Source: Isoetes taiwanensis (lineage: Eukaryota; Streptophyta; Lycopodiopsida; Isoetales; Isoetaceae). Taken from it: a DNA stretch of 64,000 nt. The notes under the pieces are model-generated. The model was not told the origin of the DNA and did not search any database. It was given only the letters and a program-made list of their open reading frames with translations. The translations under genes and the position numbers were made by a program. Shown piece by piece: positions 32,881 to 44,109 of this stretch; the stretch's first letter is position 1; each line of letters begins with the position of its first letter. Where the stretch lies: positions 5,651,637-5,715,636 of the forward strand of contig JAJEKV010000028.1 of the NCBI GenBank assembly GCA_021234155.1, given 5' to 3'.

Positions 32881-33600
32881 TTAGTGTAATCGTAGGAGGA
32901 ATATTGCACATTTTAGAAATTCAAATGTTATGCAAGGCATTTTTCGTGAGGTATATGGTCCAGTTCTTTGTCACTCTTTTGCTAACATTTTGAGGTCTCG
33001 ATCAAAATATTTCAAACTAAATTTTGGAAGCAATAGTAAATAAAAATCTTTATATTTGAGAAGAATATATATTTGAAATGGAAAATGCATTTCCTAACAT
33101 GATTTGTAAAGTTTCTGCTACAAATGACAAGTTTTATCTAATGTGTACAGTATCCGGGGCAACAATACAGGAACTGAATGTGACATCTTAAAACCTCTAA
33201 TTGCGGTGTTTGGACACAGAATAATGGTCATGATGGATTAGCATAATCCTGCTAGATCATTTTTTCTCGGCTTCTGAATCCATATGGAACTTGGTCTCGA
33301 ATTGGGATTTTATAGGACGTTGATGATAGGGAATGGGGCTTTTATAGATAATGGTAAGATTACGTGGTTATTTACAACAATATTATTGTCTACAAATGTT
33401 GTTGATATTGTTCTCAATAATAGATATTTTTTGTATTGTTCAACCGTGGATTGCTATCACTAGTTGTGGTTATTATCTATCTATTTAAATCCAATATATT
33501 ATTACTTCAATAATGGAGAGCTACGTATAGAGTGTGCACAAAGTCATTTGATAGATCACATGACATATTTCAAACATAACACAGTAAGATCGTAAGTCCT
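32881..33600. repeat. PPR-tail repeat, copy 2
   Basis: Homologous to 13736-14400 and 60720-61320. It includes the diverged Dof/PPR intergenic-like stretch at about 33310-33430. Confidence 0.7.
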
Positions 33601-34500
33601 TCCCTTCCGTGATAATTTATTGGGGCCGCGGTAAAAAAACCGATTTCATTTTGTTTCACCTCCATATGAGAAGCAAAAGTCATATTATGGAACATCCCGG
33701 CATGCTTTCAAGAAACAAGTATAAGGCAGGACAAGCCTTAAAAAAGGAAGCAAATACGAAATTAGGGAAAGACCCGATGTTTTATTTTCGTCTTCTTTCT
33801 TCTCTTGTCTTCTCTCGTTATGTCTTGTGGAACGACTGGTATACGGAATGGGTTTTCCATAAGATTGCGTGGACAAAGAGGATTAAAACAAACATTATTG
33901 TCCATAAATGTTATTGATAATTTTTTTGTAATAAATATTTTTGGGTTTCCCAATTGTTTGGTATGTAGGGAGTTAAGATTTTGGAATATATTGCAAGCAT
34001 ACGTAGCAATATTCTTTTCCTACAAGTCGCTAGCAGTTTTTTGGGTTGCCCCTAAGGGGGCAAGCCTTCCCTCATCTGGGTTTTTTGGTATATTCTACGG
34101 ATATGCTGGTATATGCTTGGGATATTCTGAAAACTGCTCCAAACCTGCTAGCGCATGTAAACTGTCGGTCACCCTCATTCATGTGTGAGGCACATAGCTT
34201 CTCTTTTTACTGGTAACTAGAACAGGATATAGGAGAAGTCCTCGTTCCATTTCTTTTCTGGACCTGCTTTGGAGTGACAACGACGGATTTTGTATCTGAA
34301 CAGGGGCGATTGCTGCTTTGGACTGCATAGTTAGAAGGTTTTGCAAGGAAGGGGGGAAGTGAGGTCCGGAATAAGGTGCAGTTATGGCGCCTAACGATGG
34401 ATTGGCCGGAAAGATAACAAGGGGGAATCGTTAATCATGCAGAATTAAAGGGATTTATGATGCCAATGCTTGGAAACATGCAGTCTATAACGCCCAAAGC
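33601..34500. repeat. Duplicated segment shared with 41890-42715
   Basis: Contains another diverged copy of the intergenic CT tract (TCTTCTTTCTTCTCTTGTC, about 33793) and a hairpin-forming GTTGCCCCTAAGGGGGCAAG at about 34044. No gene is recognised. Copy 2 at 41890 is about 90 per cent similar by eye. Confidence 0.6.
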
Positions 34501-34503
34501 CCG

Positions 34504-34854
34504 TTACGACAAAGCAGTCTCCTCTAGTCTTGCCTCACAAAGCGTTGGCAAGTCTGCAGACAAGTCTTCATCAAGACCACATGCTGCCAACAACAAGCCA
34601 TACCCTTGTTTTTCTTTCAAGTTGACTAGGGCCTCTTCTTGCTCCCAAGAATTGAAATCTTGGAGTGTTTGTGATAACGAGCCATTGACTTCTGGTTGTG
34701 ACATTTCGTCCCCAACCATTGCCAAGTCTCCGTCAAAATTGAAGTCAAAATCACCACCAAACTCACCTTGTTTTTCTTCATCACAACACAAATAACTCAG
34801 TTCATCCGGAGTAAAAATAAAGTCTTCTTCGTCACGCATCACCATCATCATCAT
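34504..34854 (-). pseudogene. Dof-like gene, N-terminal fragment (copy M)
   Basis: Encodes about 113 residues matching the acidic N-terminus of the copies at 26143 and 52419 (MRDEEDFIFTPDELSYL, GGDFDFNFDGDLAMVG, WEQEEALVNLKEKQGYG). It then stops three codons after RLEET, where the homology ends. The finger is missing, so no DNA binding is expected. The frame is open throughout, with three extra Met codons at the start from an ATG repeat. Confidence 0.7.
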
Positions 34855-35150
34855 GATCGTCTTCTTTCTTCTCTTCTCTTCTCTCTTTATGTCTTGAACG
34901 ACAAAGTGGAATGGGTTTTTATAAGGAATGGGGTTTTCTAGAAAATAGAAAATGGTACGAGCGTGTGGATATTAAAACAAACATTATTGTCCATGATATT
35001 TTCTGTAATAGATATTTTTGGGTGGAATATACTATAAGCATATGTAGCAATATTCTTTTCCTACAAGCTACTAGCCCGGTTTTTTTTTTTCTCTTGACCT
35101 TTGATTTTGTTTGCATATTTTCTTTTCGTGCTCATTGCATTTAAAACCGT
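34855..35150. promoter_or_regulatory. Dof-like upstream region, truncated
   Basis: Matches 27170-27480 with deletions and ends at ATTTAAAACCGTAAG, just before the PPR leader would begin. The PPR is absent. Confidence 0.5.
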
Positions 35151-35531
35151 AAGATTTTAAACCGAGATAATTCCAGCACCAACTCCGTTTCTAGATGTTC
35201 TCCAACTCCATTCTTAGCTTTCTAGAACACGGCTATGAAAACCCTAAAAAAAAAATCACTATGAGTTATGCGAGAAATGAGTTAACATATTCGGTTTATC
35301 TCCTTAGTATGGACTTTGTAGAAGTACTTGACATTGTTTTGGCCACGTTGGATGGTTTGGTGCTTTTGAATTAGTCTTTTTCTTATTGTATGTGTTTCTC
35401 CTTTGCAAGGTTATGCTATTAATGATCTCGGTCTTGAAGTTGCCGTCAAACGACCTCTATTTGCGAACATCTGGGGCCATTTTCTTGTTTGGATTTGTTT
35501 TGCTGGGAAATCTTTGCCTGAAGTATGTCAT

Positions 35532-35714
35532 TCAATAAAATTTCCATGCTTCGTTAACATGCAAAAAGCGACGAGCCACAGGAATGATCTCAACATCAGT
35601 ATCATATTGCCCCATGACTGACGACGCTAAGCTTGTATAAAGGTGTGGCAAATCATTGAGAAATAAACAGGCTAGAACCTCGTCAATTGTCACCGCCATA
35701 CTTTCAACTTGCAT
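35532..35714 (-). pseudogene. Copia gag (UBN2-type) fragment
   Basis: Minus-strand frame with VTIDEVLACLFLNDLPHLY, TSLASSVMGQYDTDVEI and ARRFLHVNEAWK. This is the pattern of the gag polypeptide of plant Copia elements (a leucine-rich 'LL..LP..Y..L' segment followed by a K/R-E-rich region). Truncated at both ends. A paralog with two substitutions is at 38084-38266. Confidence 0.55.
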
Positions 35715-35924
35715 GTTGTCATTTTAAAATATCATAACATTCTCAGATATGGAGGCCAATTTGTAGGCATTAACTTGCCTTTTCTTTCCGTATTAATCAT
35801 CCAATAGCAATAGATGAATGACTATTAGATAACTATTAGGAAAATGGTCAAGAACATGCAACTTTGGTTGTGTTTTAGACACTCAACATGGTTCGGTTGT
35901 GTTTTAGCCACCCAACATGGTTCG

Positions 35925-36119
35925 CACGCTATCGTAAAACTTGTAGATGGCAGGACATGCTCTAATCAGTTAAGGATGCATTCTAATCCTTTTATAAGTG
36001 ACATCTTAAGTGTTGCTGAATTTGATAAGATGGGTTATTCAACATTGTTTACAAGACAAAAATCTTATTATAGAGAAACTTTTGTGTTAATTCATTTAGC
36101 ACGGCTTAAACCCGTGGAA
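35925..36119 (+). pseudogene. Copia gag-pre-integrase-like fragment
   Basis: The plus strand reads SDILSVAEFDKMGYSTLFTR then QKSYYRETFVLIHLARL, which resembles the 'LLSVSKLxxxGYxVxFxxxxC' region before the integrase of Copia elements. The expected zinc-binding residues are not visible, so the match is weak. It is on the strand opposite to the adjacent gag fragment, which implies rearrangement. Paralog at 38477-38671. Confidence 0.35.
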
Positions 36120-37114
36120 CATAATCCAATCTATGGTATAGCCTTATGTCCAATTGATTTTCCAGGTTCTCAAGTAGATCCTTAAGCCTGGGATGCTCAA
36201 ACTAGCTCTGAACATTTGGACAGAAATGCCATTTGTTTGGACAGAAATGCCATTTGTTTGCAAGAGCTCTTCAATTATTGTGTAATGCTACAATGTGGAT
36301 GCTTCAGATTTTATTCTGTAAAGCTAAGTCGGTTCTCTTGCCATGTTTTATGCTCATCATAAAAAATCTTATGGCTACTACCAAGAAAGGATTTCGTTTA
36401 CTCAACTAGAGATAAGATGAAAAGAACACAATTTGTTATGTTTTTATGAGACTCTTAAGACGGAACTGGGAAGAATCTCTGCTTTTAGAACCTCTACCTA
36501 CAAGAAATCCGTGGAGGAGGATGAATTGCTAAATGCACCAAGACATATTGCCCACTAAATATAAAATGGGAATGAGGTTTTCCAATCTTACTCGTTCTGT
36601 TACAACTTCCTGAAAATTTTCCACATAAGTCAGATGTCAATTCTGTAGCATGGCAAGAAAATGAAGTTTTTACCTGTTCAATATCATGAGAAGAAATTAA
36701 TATAGCAAACAGTTGATCACCATCTAAAAAGGTGTCATTTGACATGCCAACCTTGCAACAACATAGAAAAGTTTGACCCAAGAACACAGATATAAAGACA
36801 TATCCAAATTCATGAGGCAGGAATTTGAAATAAATAGATGCATATACTTACGAAGGTAGCAAAAAGAAGCTCAAACTCCAAATCGTATTTGATGGGTTCG
36901 CAAATTAGTGGCCCAAGAAGAATTCAACCATTACGCAAAAACATTGCTGGCATCTTTGGAAGAATGTGCAATGCAACACATGGAAACCTCTGTAGGACGA
37001 AAGATCCATAAGAAGTATTAGATTCCTTCTTTCAGGCATCATTCACTATGTAGAGGTTGCAAAGAGCATCCCTTGTAGAAAGAAAGAGCAAGTTCTACTA
37101 AAAAAACTAGGAAC

Positions 37115-37201
37115 CTGATCATCGTCATATTGGTCTTTGTGTGTGATAGAAACTGAACGTACCCTTGCAACTTCAGCACCAAGAGCTTTCAACATTTGTC
37201 C
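37115..37201 (-). pseudogene. Cysteine-synthase-like exon, isolated
   Basis: A CTGTGCAG acceptor and a GTTCC donor flank 29 codons (GQMLKALGAEVARVRSVS then ITHKDQYDDD). This resembles the PLP-dependent O-acetylserine sulfhydrylase/cysteine synthase family, in which LxALGAxVxRVRPVSITHKDH is a typical segment. The neighbouring exon found at 40609 is absent here, so this copy cannot be functional. Confidence 0.5.
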
Positions 37202-37837
37202 CTGCACAGGAGTTTATATGATTATAAGCGCAATCCTTTATATGAAGTCTTAGATTCTTTATAAACAACACCAAGAAAAATGATTGAGATAGCTCACTAT
37301 GAGTTATGCGAGAAATGAATATGCTTAAAACCAAAACCCTGTTCCAACGCAAAATTAAAAAGTTAAAAGAAAAAAAGACCTCAATGTGAAGAAAGCTTGA
37401 TCAGAACGATCTTCAGTTCCTGGATGAGCCAAAGAAGCATACATGCACCGCCTAGCATCTCCGTGTCATTTTCTTGGCCATTTTGTAATTTCCCTAGCCT
37501 TTGATCTCTAAAAATAAGGATCTAACAGTGTAGCCTCATGCCACGTTAGATTTTGATGAGGTGGAGGGTCCACATGGATAGGCTAGAATTGCAAGAAAGG
37601 CTGTAGGCTTGGTTGGGCTAGCAAGGTAAGACTTGTCGGGTTCTTATTTAGGTTTAGTGTCGTTAGACTGCGTTTGGTGGCTAATCTTTTTCCTTTGTGT
37701 TTCATTTGAGGAAGCAATAGTTGCACAGATAGATGACTATGTTGAATGGAGCTAAGTCTAATCTAGCTAAAGAAGAAATGGCGTGGTAAGACTGTGGTAG
37801 TAAAAAATTGCATTATTTTAATGGCAAAACTTACAAT

Positions 37838-39229
37838 GTTAGTTAACATATTCGGTTTTCTTGGACTTTGTAGAAGTACTTGACATTGTTTTGGCCACGT
37901 TGGATGGTTTGGTGCTTTTGAATTAGTCTTTTTCCTATTGTATGTGTTTCTCCTTTGCAAGGTTATGCTATAAATGATCTCGGTCTTGAAGTTGCCGTCA
38001 AACGACCTCTATTTGCGAACATCTGGGGCCATATTCTTGTTTGGATTTGTTTTGCTGGGAAATCTTTGCCTGAAGTATGTCATTCAATAAAATTTCCATG
38101 CTTCGTTAACATGCAAAACGCGACGAGCCACAGGAATGATCTCAACATTAGTATCATATTGCCCCATGACTGACGATGCTAAGCTTGTATAAAGATGTGG
38201 AAAATCATTGAGAAATAAACAGGCTAGAACCTCGTCAATTGTCACCGCCATACTTTCAACTTGCATGTTGTCATTTTAAAATATCATAACATTCTCAGAT
38301 ATGGAGGCCAATTTGTAGGCATTAGCTTGCCTTTTCTTTCCGTATTAATCATCCAATAGCAATAGATGAATGACTATTAGATAACTATTAGGAAAATGGT
38401 CAAGAACATGCAACTTTGGTTGTGTTTTAGACACTCAACATGGTTCGGTTGTGTTTTAGCCACCCAACATGGTTCGCACGCTATCGTAAAACTTGTAGAT
38501 GGCAGGACATGCTCTAATCAGTTAAGGATGCATTCTAATCCTTTTATAAGTGACATCTTAAGTGTTGCTGAATTTGATAAGATGGGTTATTCAACATTGT
38601 TTACAAGACAAAAATCTTATTATAGAGAAACTTTTGTGTTAATTCATTTAGCACGGCTTAAACCCGTGTAACATAATCCAATCTATGGTATAGCCTTATG
38701 TCCAATTGATTTTCCAGGTTCTCAAGCAGATCCTTAAGCCTGGGATGCTCAAACTAGCTCTGAACATTTGGACAGAAATGCCATTTGTTTGCAAGAGCTC
38801 TTCAATTATTGTGTAATGCTGCAATGTGGATGCTTCAGATTTTATTCTGTAAAGCTAAGTCGGTTCTCTTGCCATGTTTTATGCTCATCATAAAAAATCT
38901 TATGACTACTACCAAGAAAGGATTTCGTTTACTCAAGTAGAGATAAGATGAAAAGAACACAATTTGTTATGTTTTTATGAGACTCTTAAGACGGAACTGG
39001 GAAGAATCTCTGCTTTTAAAACCTCTACCTACAAGAAATTCGTGGAGGAGGATGAATTGCTAAATGCACCAAGACATATTGCCCACTAAATATAAAATGG
39101 GAATGAGGTTTTCCAATCTTACTCGTTCTGTTACAACTTCCTGAAAATGTTCCACATAAGTCAGATGTCAATTCTGTAGCATGGCAAGAAAATGAAGTTT
39201 TTACCTGTTCAATATCATGAGAAGAAATT
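37838..39229. repeat. Copia-derived repeat, copy 2 of a direct pair
   Basis: Second copy of 35279-36702, carrying the same gag fragment (38084-38266, minus) and pre-integrase-like fragment (from 38477, plus). The pair brackets the isolated cysteine-synthase-like exon. Confidence 0.75.
38084..38266 (-). pseudogene. Copia gag (UBN2-type) fragment, second copy
   Basis: Differs from 35532-35714 at a few residues only (FLNDFPHLY, YDTNVEI, ARRVLHVNE). Same truncations. Confidence 0.5.
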
Positions 39230-39245
39230 AAAAGCACTTCCTGGG

Positions 39246-39491
39246 TCAATTATGAACTCTAGTTGTATCTGGCTGCTCATTGCATGCAATTGAACATATC
39301 TTTTGATAATTAGAACTCAATCCAGGTCTTCCTAATAGATATTGTTCATTGTTATTTATCATTCTTCTGGCTTTGACCAAGTCTTCCCACCAGCAAATTG
39401 CAGCATACATGTTTGATAGCAACACATATGATGCTATTGTCCCTGGATCCAAACTTGAAACTTGAAACGCGTTTTGCAGCTTGCCATGCAT
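39246..39491 (-). pseudogene. PPR E-motif fragment
   Basis: The minus strand encodes SLDPGTIASYVLLSNMYAAI then WWEDLVKARRMI. This is the start of the E motif that follows the repeat tract in PLS-class PPR proteins (LDPxNxxxYVLLSNxYAxxGxWxDxxxxRxxM). The upstream residues (RNAWQAAKR in a second frame) fit a frameshifted preceding part. It lies on the opposite strand to the other PPR pieces and abuts the end of the Copia-derived repeat. Confidence 0.65.
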
Positions 39492-39765
39492 TTCTTATAT
39501 CCTGGCTGCAAAGTCTAGGCTCATGTTTATTATGTAGGTTATGATGTAGCACCTATGTTATCATCTCTTGCAGGCCAAAGGTTAGGAATTGCTTATGGTC
39601 AACTTGTTTTTCCATGTAAGATTATGTATTGTATGGTTGTCCATGGGCCTTAATTGCTTTTTTGGGCATTGTTTCAAGAAAAAATCCATCTGTTGCATTC
39701 TCTAAAGGAAGACAAGTTCCACTATACAGACTCTGTAAGGTTCAGGAACCTAATGATAATAAAAG

Positions 39766-39945
39766 ATGGCACTTCATGTAATGCAATGGTTTCCACATGC
39801 TGGAAAGAGGGGGATACTAAACGGGCTCTCCAATTGTTTATGACATGCAAACAGATGGTTTTACCACAGATAAATCAAATAACTCAGTTCTTCTGGAGTA
39901 AAAATAAAGTCTTCGTCAGGCATCACCATCACGATTCCCCTTTGG
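39766..39945 (+). pseudogene. PPR 5' fragment plus reversed Dof start, copy 3 (short)
   Basis: Only the part from GGCACTTCATGTAATGC onward is present. It encodes TSCNAMVSTCWKEGDTKRAL and is then joined to the reversed Dof N-terminus. The upstream leader and ATG are missing. Confidence 0.6.
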
Positions 39946-40425
39946 TGAATGTGGATGAATCTTTCTACAACAGTCTCGAGTGGTTCGTACTTACATGAAG
40001 ACGCATTAGTTATAGCAAACAATTGATCACCACCTAAAAAGGTGTCATTTGACATGCCAACCTTGGAACAACATAGAAAAGTTTGACCCAAGAACACAGA
40101 TATAAAGACATATCCAAATTCATGAGGCAGGAATTTGAAATAAGTAGATGCATATACTTACGAAGGTAGCAAAAAGACGCTCAAACTCCAAATCGTATTT
40201 GATAGGTTCGCAAATTAGTGGCCCAAGAAGAATTCAACCATTACGCAAAAACATTGCTGGCATCTTTGCAAGAATGTGCAATGCAACACATGGAAACCTC
40301 TGTAGGACGAAAGATCCATAAGAAGTATTAGATTCCTTCTTTCAGGCATCATTCACTATGTAGAGGTTGCAAAGAGCATCCCTTGTAGAAAGAAAGAGCA
40401 AGTCCTACTAAAAAAAACTAGGAAC

Positions 40426-40800
40426 CTGATCATCGTCATATTGGTCTTTGTGTGTGATAGAAACTGAACGTACCCTTGCAACTTCAGCACCAAGAGCTTT
40501 CAACATTTGTCCCTGCACAGGAGTTTATATGATTATAAGCGCAATCCTTTATATGAAGTCTTCGATTCTTTATAAAGAACACCAAGAAAAATGATTGAGA
40601 TAGCTCACCTTCTCTACGATTTCATCGTCTAGAATGACAACATGGAACTTACACTTATAAGCAACAGCTAGAGTAACACATTGAGTCCAAGCAAGATGAA
40701 TAAGATAGCTTCCCTTCTCTATGGCCACATTGTCTAGAATGACAACATAGGATTACACTCCTAAGCATCTACTAACAACAACACGATTCCAATATTTTTC
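40426..40800 (-). pseudogene. Cysteine-synthase-like exons with internal exon duplication
   Basis: The exon at 40609 up to about 40700 reads TLAVAYKCKFHVVILDDEIV then EK, ending at GTGAGC. A 95-base intron leads to the exon at 40512-40426 (GQMLKALGAEVARVRSVS). Joined in phase 0 this resembles the 'CHVVxPDDxAxEKxQxLxALGAxVxRVRPVSITHKDH' core of PLP-dependent cysteine synthase, which makes cysteine from O-acetylserine and sulfide. Upstream, VVILDNVAIEK with the following GGAAGC is a second copy of the first exon's end plus intron start, with the donor GT changed to GG. The nucleotide- and PLP-binding remainder is missing. Confidence 0.55.
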
Positions 40801-41429
40801 CCACTTCACACCATTCAAGGCCTATAAAACATGAAGGAGCATATGGAACTACAGAAACTACACTAAATAAGATCAAAACATGGGATGTTCATATTTGTAG
40901 ATGTTTGTTCCTATAATAAGGATACAAAAATGAAATTGTCAAGAAATCTGCAGCATAAATTTGTAAGATTCAAAGACACATCAAGTAGAACAAAATGTGA
41001 AGTGCTTATGGCTCCAACAGGTCAACATATACGATGGCTAAAAATAGATGCTCATAATTGCAGATGCTTGGATAGTGGACTTGCACATGCATTGTACCAC
41101 CACGAAAGCCTTCTCAAATTACAAAAAAATAACAACATGCAAGGTGTACGAAGCCAGAAGTAGAAACATTTAAAACTTGAACCATATGCAAGTTAATCGA
41201 ATAACAAACTTACATTTCCCATTTGACACAGCAGGAAACTCATATTGGCCTGGAGGAGAACTGCAGCTACGAACCCAAAAATTACTCCAAAAAAATTTCT
41301 ACCCATGAAGGAAAGTACAAATGATCAGATTAAACGATGGCATAACAGTAATGATCATATTAAACGATGCCATAACAATAATGGAGCAATAACAATAATG
41401 GATTCAAGAATATTGTTTAATAAAAGATG

Positions 41430-41885
41430 CTAGATGCTTCTTTTTACTAATCTAGGGATCTAGATGCTAGATCATTGGCATTCTAGATGCTTCTACTAAT
41501 CTAGGGATGTTACAAATTGATAAGCTAATTCGTTGCTAATTCGTAGCATACTGTACACATTAGATAAAACTTGCCATTTGTAGCAGAAACTTTACAAATC
41601 TTCTTAGGAAATGCATTTTCCATTTCAAATATATATTCTTCTCAAATATAAAGATTTTTATTTACTATTTACTTCCAAAATTTAGTTTGAAATAATTTGA
41701 TTGAGACACCCAAAATGTTAGCAAAGAGTGGAAAAGAACAGACCATATACCTCTGAAAAATGCCTTGCATAACATTTGAATTTCTAAAATGTGCAATATT
41801 CCTCCTACGATTACCGCAAAGAATGCAAAGCTACGAAAGTAAAATCCTCAGTAATGTCAAGCCATCCTACTCGCCCCAAAAATAA
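41430..41885. pseudogene. PPR resumption point followed by an inverted PPR/tail piece
   Basis: Up to 41530 the plus strand carries the PPR resumption sequence (GATGCTTCTACTAATCTAGG). From about 41535 to 41885 the sequence is the reverse complement of the tail repeat and the PPR end (compare 32830-33150): GCCATCCTACTCGCCCC is the inverse of GGGGCGAGTAGGATGGC. The body of the PPR is lost between them. Confidence 0.6.
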
Positions 41886-41889
41886 AAAA

Positions 41890-42715
41890 GAGAAGCAACA
41901 GTAGTTGAGTCTCATGCTTTCAAGAAACAAGTATAAGGCAGGACAAGCCTTAAAAAAGGGAGCGAACACGAAATTAGGGAAAGACCCGATGTTTTATTTT
42001 CGTCTTCTTTCTTCTCTTGTCTTCTCTCTTTATGTCTTGTGGAACGACTGGCATACGGAATGGGTTTTCATAAGATTGCGTGGACAAAGAGGATTAAAAC
42101 AAACATTATTGTCCACAAATGTTATTGATAATGTTTTTTGTAATAAATATTTTTGGGTTTCCCAATTGTTTAGTATGTAGGGAGTTAAGATTTTGGAATA
42201 TACTGCAAGCATACGTAGCAATATTCTTTTCCTACAAGTCGCTAGCAGTTTTTTGGGTTGCCCCTAAGGGGCAAGCCTTCGCTCATCCGGGTTTTTGGCA
42301 TATTCTATGGATATGCTGCTATATGCTTAGGATATTCTGAAAGCTGCTCCAAACCTGCTAGCGCATGTAAACTGTCGGTCACACTCATTCATGTGTGAGG
42401 CACATAGCTTCTCTTTTTACTGGTAACCGGAACAGGATATAGGAGAACTCCTCGTTCCATTTCTTTTCTGGAGCTGCCTTGGAGTGACAACGACGATTTT
42501 ATATCTGAACAGGGGCGATTGCTACTTTGGACTGCATAGAGGGGGAAGTGAGTGCCGGAATAAGGTGCAGCTATGGCGCCTAACGATGGATTGGCCGGAA
42601 AGATAACAAGGGGGAATCATTAATCATGCAGAATTGAAGGGATTTATGATGCCGATGCTTGGAAACATGCAGTCTATAACGTCCAAAGTCCGTTACGACA
42701 TCAAACAATAAGGTA
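41890..42715. repeat. Second copy of the 33601-34500 segment
   Basis: Same order of features: CT tract near 42000, the TGTAATAAATATTTTTGGG string, and a GTTGCCCCTAAGGGGCAAG hairpin at about 42258. Ends where the unknown plus-strand gene begins. Confidence 0.6.
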
Positions 42716-42758
42716 TATTATTCACTGTGCCAGATAATTGTCGTTTTGTTAGGATCAG

Positions 42759-43130
42759 CTAGCAAGACTTAACATGCATGATCCTTTACTTATTCAGAAT
42801 AGAGAACCTTGGGTTGAACTATGCTTCCACTGCGTGGAGGCACACAATCAATACCTTGAGGCATTTAACGCAAGGTAGCTTTTCAAATTCATTCTAAGAT
42901 CTAGTTCAGTATTGTTTGCTGGAATGCACAAGAACCGATATGAATGAATAGTCAAGCTGAGAAAACACTTGCTGGGACACAATTCCACTGGAGAATCTCA
43001 ACAAAGATGTAGCTCTATTTTCGTTCCCAAAAGCAGAGCATCTTCAAGTAGAAAACTTGAAACCAACAGCAGAGGTCAAAGTTCATGTGGTAATGTGATT
43101 GTTATTCCTTTTTATAGAATCGCTATGTAA
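42759..43130 (+). pseudogene. Upstream coding stretch of an unknown gene, two stops
   Basis: After a CAG (42756-42758) one frame encodes MHDPLLIQNREPWVELCFHC and VEAHNQYLEAFNAR, then TAG. The same frame continues without shift through LFKFILRSSSVLFAGMHKNR, a TGA, and IVKLRKHLLGHNSTGE to the Ser/Arg-rich SRASSSRKLETNSRGQSSC. A donor-like GTAGC sits at the TAG, but an intron of only about 30 bases to the next AG would be needed. A pseudogene with two nonsense changes is more likely. Family unknown. Confidence 0.4.
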
Positions 43131-43999
43131 ATTTGCAAAGTGGGAGCTAATTAGATCAAAGAGATGCAAATACTGCTGTTGAAAAAAATGCAAAGTCAAT
43201 TTGCTGGAGTGAATCAGAATGCAACGAAGAAAACGTTAGCAGTTTATTAGAATTTATTGTGGAAATTCTTGGATTTGATATTAGATTTGTTTCTTTCTTG
43301 TACTCGATTTTGATTTTGATTCCGATCTGGCAGTGCGTATTGGATTATATTTCGATGACTATTGGTTATGGAGGTACCCAACAAATAAGGGCAATGCGTA
43401 TGGTGGGTTTCATGCACATCAGAATTCAAACTCTATATAATGGTTATGCATTATGTTGGATCTAAATTGACCCAAGGAAATGCCAATAGCAAATGCCAAA
43501 AAGGAAGAAAAGCAGCTTCTGAAAAAGAAGGCCGAATCTACCATGTGGAGAAAGGCTCGCTAGGCCATTATTTGTGTAGCTCAGCTTGATGTTGTGCATT
43601 GCAGTGGAAAGAGCATTATTTATTTAGGTCAGGCTAATAGAATTTATGGGGGTTCTAATGCCAGAATTAGGTTCCCTTCTATCCAGGTTAGAGTTATTTC
43701 TTATTAAGCTAACCGAGATAAGTTAAGTAGATATCAGTGACCTGAATTGGTTGCACATGGAACTAGTTGAATTTAGATATTAGAATTCATGCAGAAAGTG
43801 TATGACTGCGTGCTTATCTTTTATATTTTGGCCAAGTAGTTTGTTCTTTCAAGAAAGGATTTATTGTATGTTGGCCTCGCTTTTCTCTCTGATGGGATTT
43901 TATTATGTCTATGAGTTTGAGTAAAATTGAAAGTACAATTGCTTTGGTCACTATATCAGGGTAGAATTGAAAGTACAATTGTTCTGGTCACTATATCAG

Positions 44000-44109
44000 G
44001 GATATAGGTGTTTATATAATGAACAAAACGAATTCATAACTTGGCTGAGAAATAGAGGAGAACACGATGCATCCTCGGCAATAACTATTGGCATGTCTAT
44101 ACATGACAG
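44000..44109 (+). CDS. Exon of an unknown plus-strand gene
   Basis: ATATCAG acceptor (ending 43999) and GTGAGA donor (44110). Encodes YRCLYNEQNEFITWLRNR then GEHDASSAITIGMSIHD and leaves AG to start the next codon. It joins perfectly in phase to the exon at 44848. The acceptor region is duplicated in tandem just upstream (43922-43960 and 43962-44000). The protein family is not recognised. Confidence 0.6.

Larger units (their letters stand above)
35279..36702. repeat. Copia-derived repeat, copy 1 of a direct pair
   Basis: Almost identical to 37838-39229. Contains a gag fragment on the minus strand and a pre-integrase-like fragment on the plus strand. A 21-bp unit (GGACAGAAATGCCATTTGTTT) is doubled at about 36219-36261 in this copy only. 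Confidence 0.75.
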
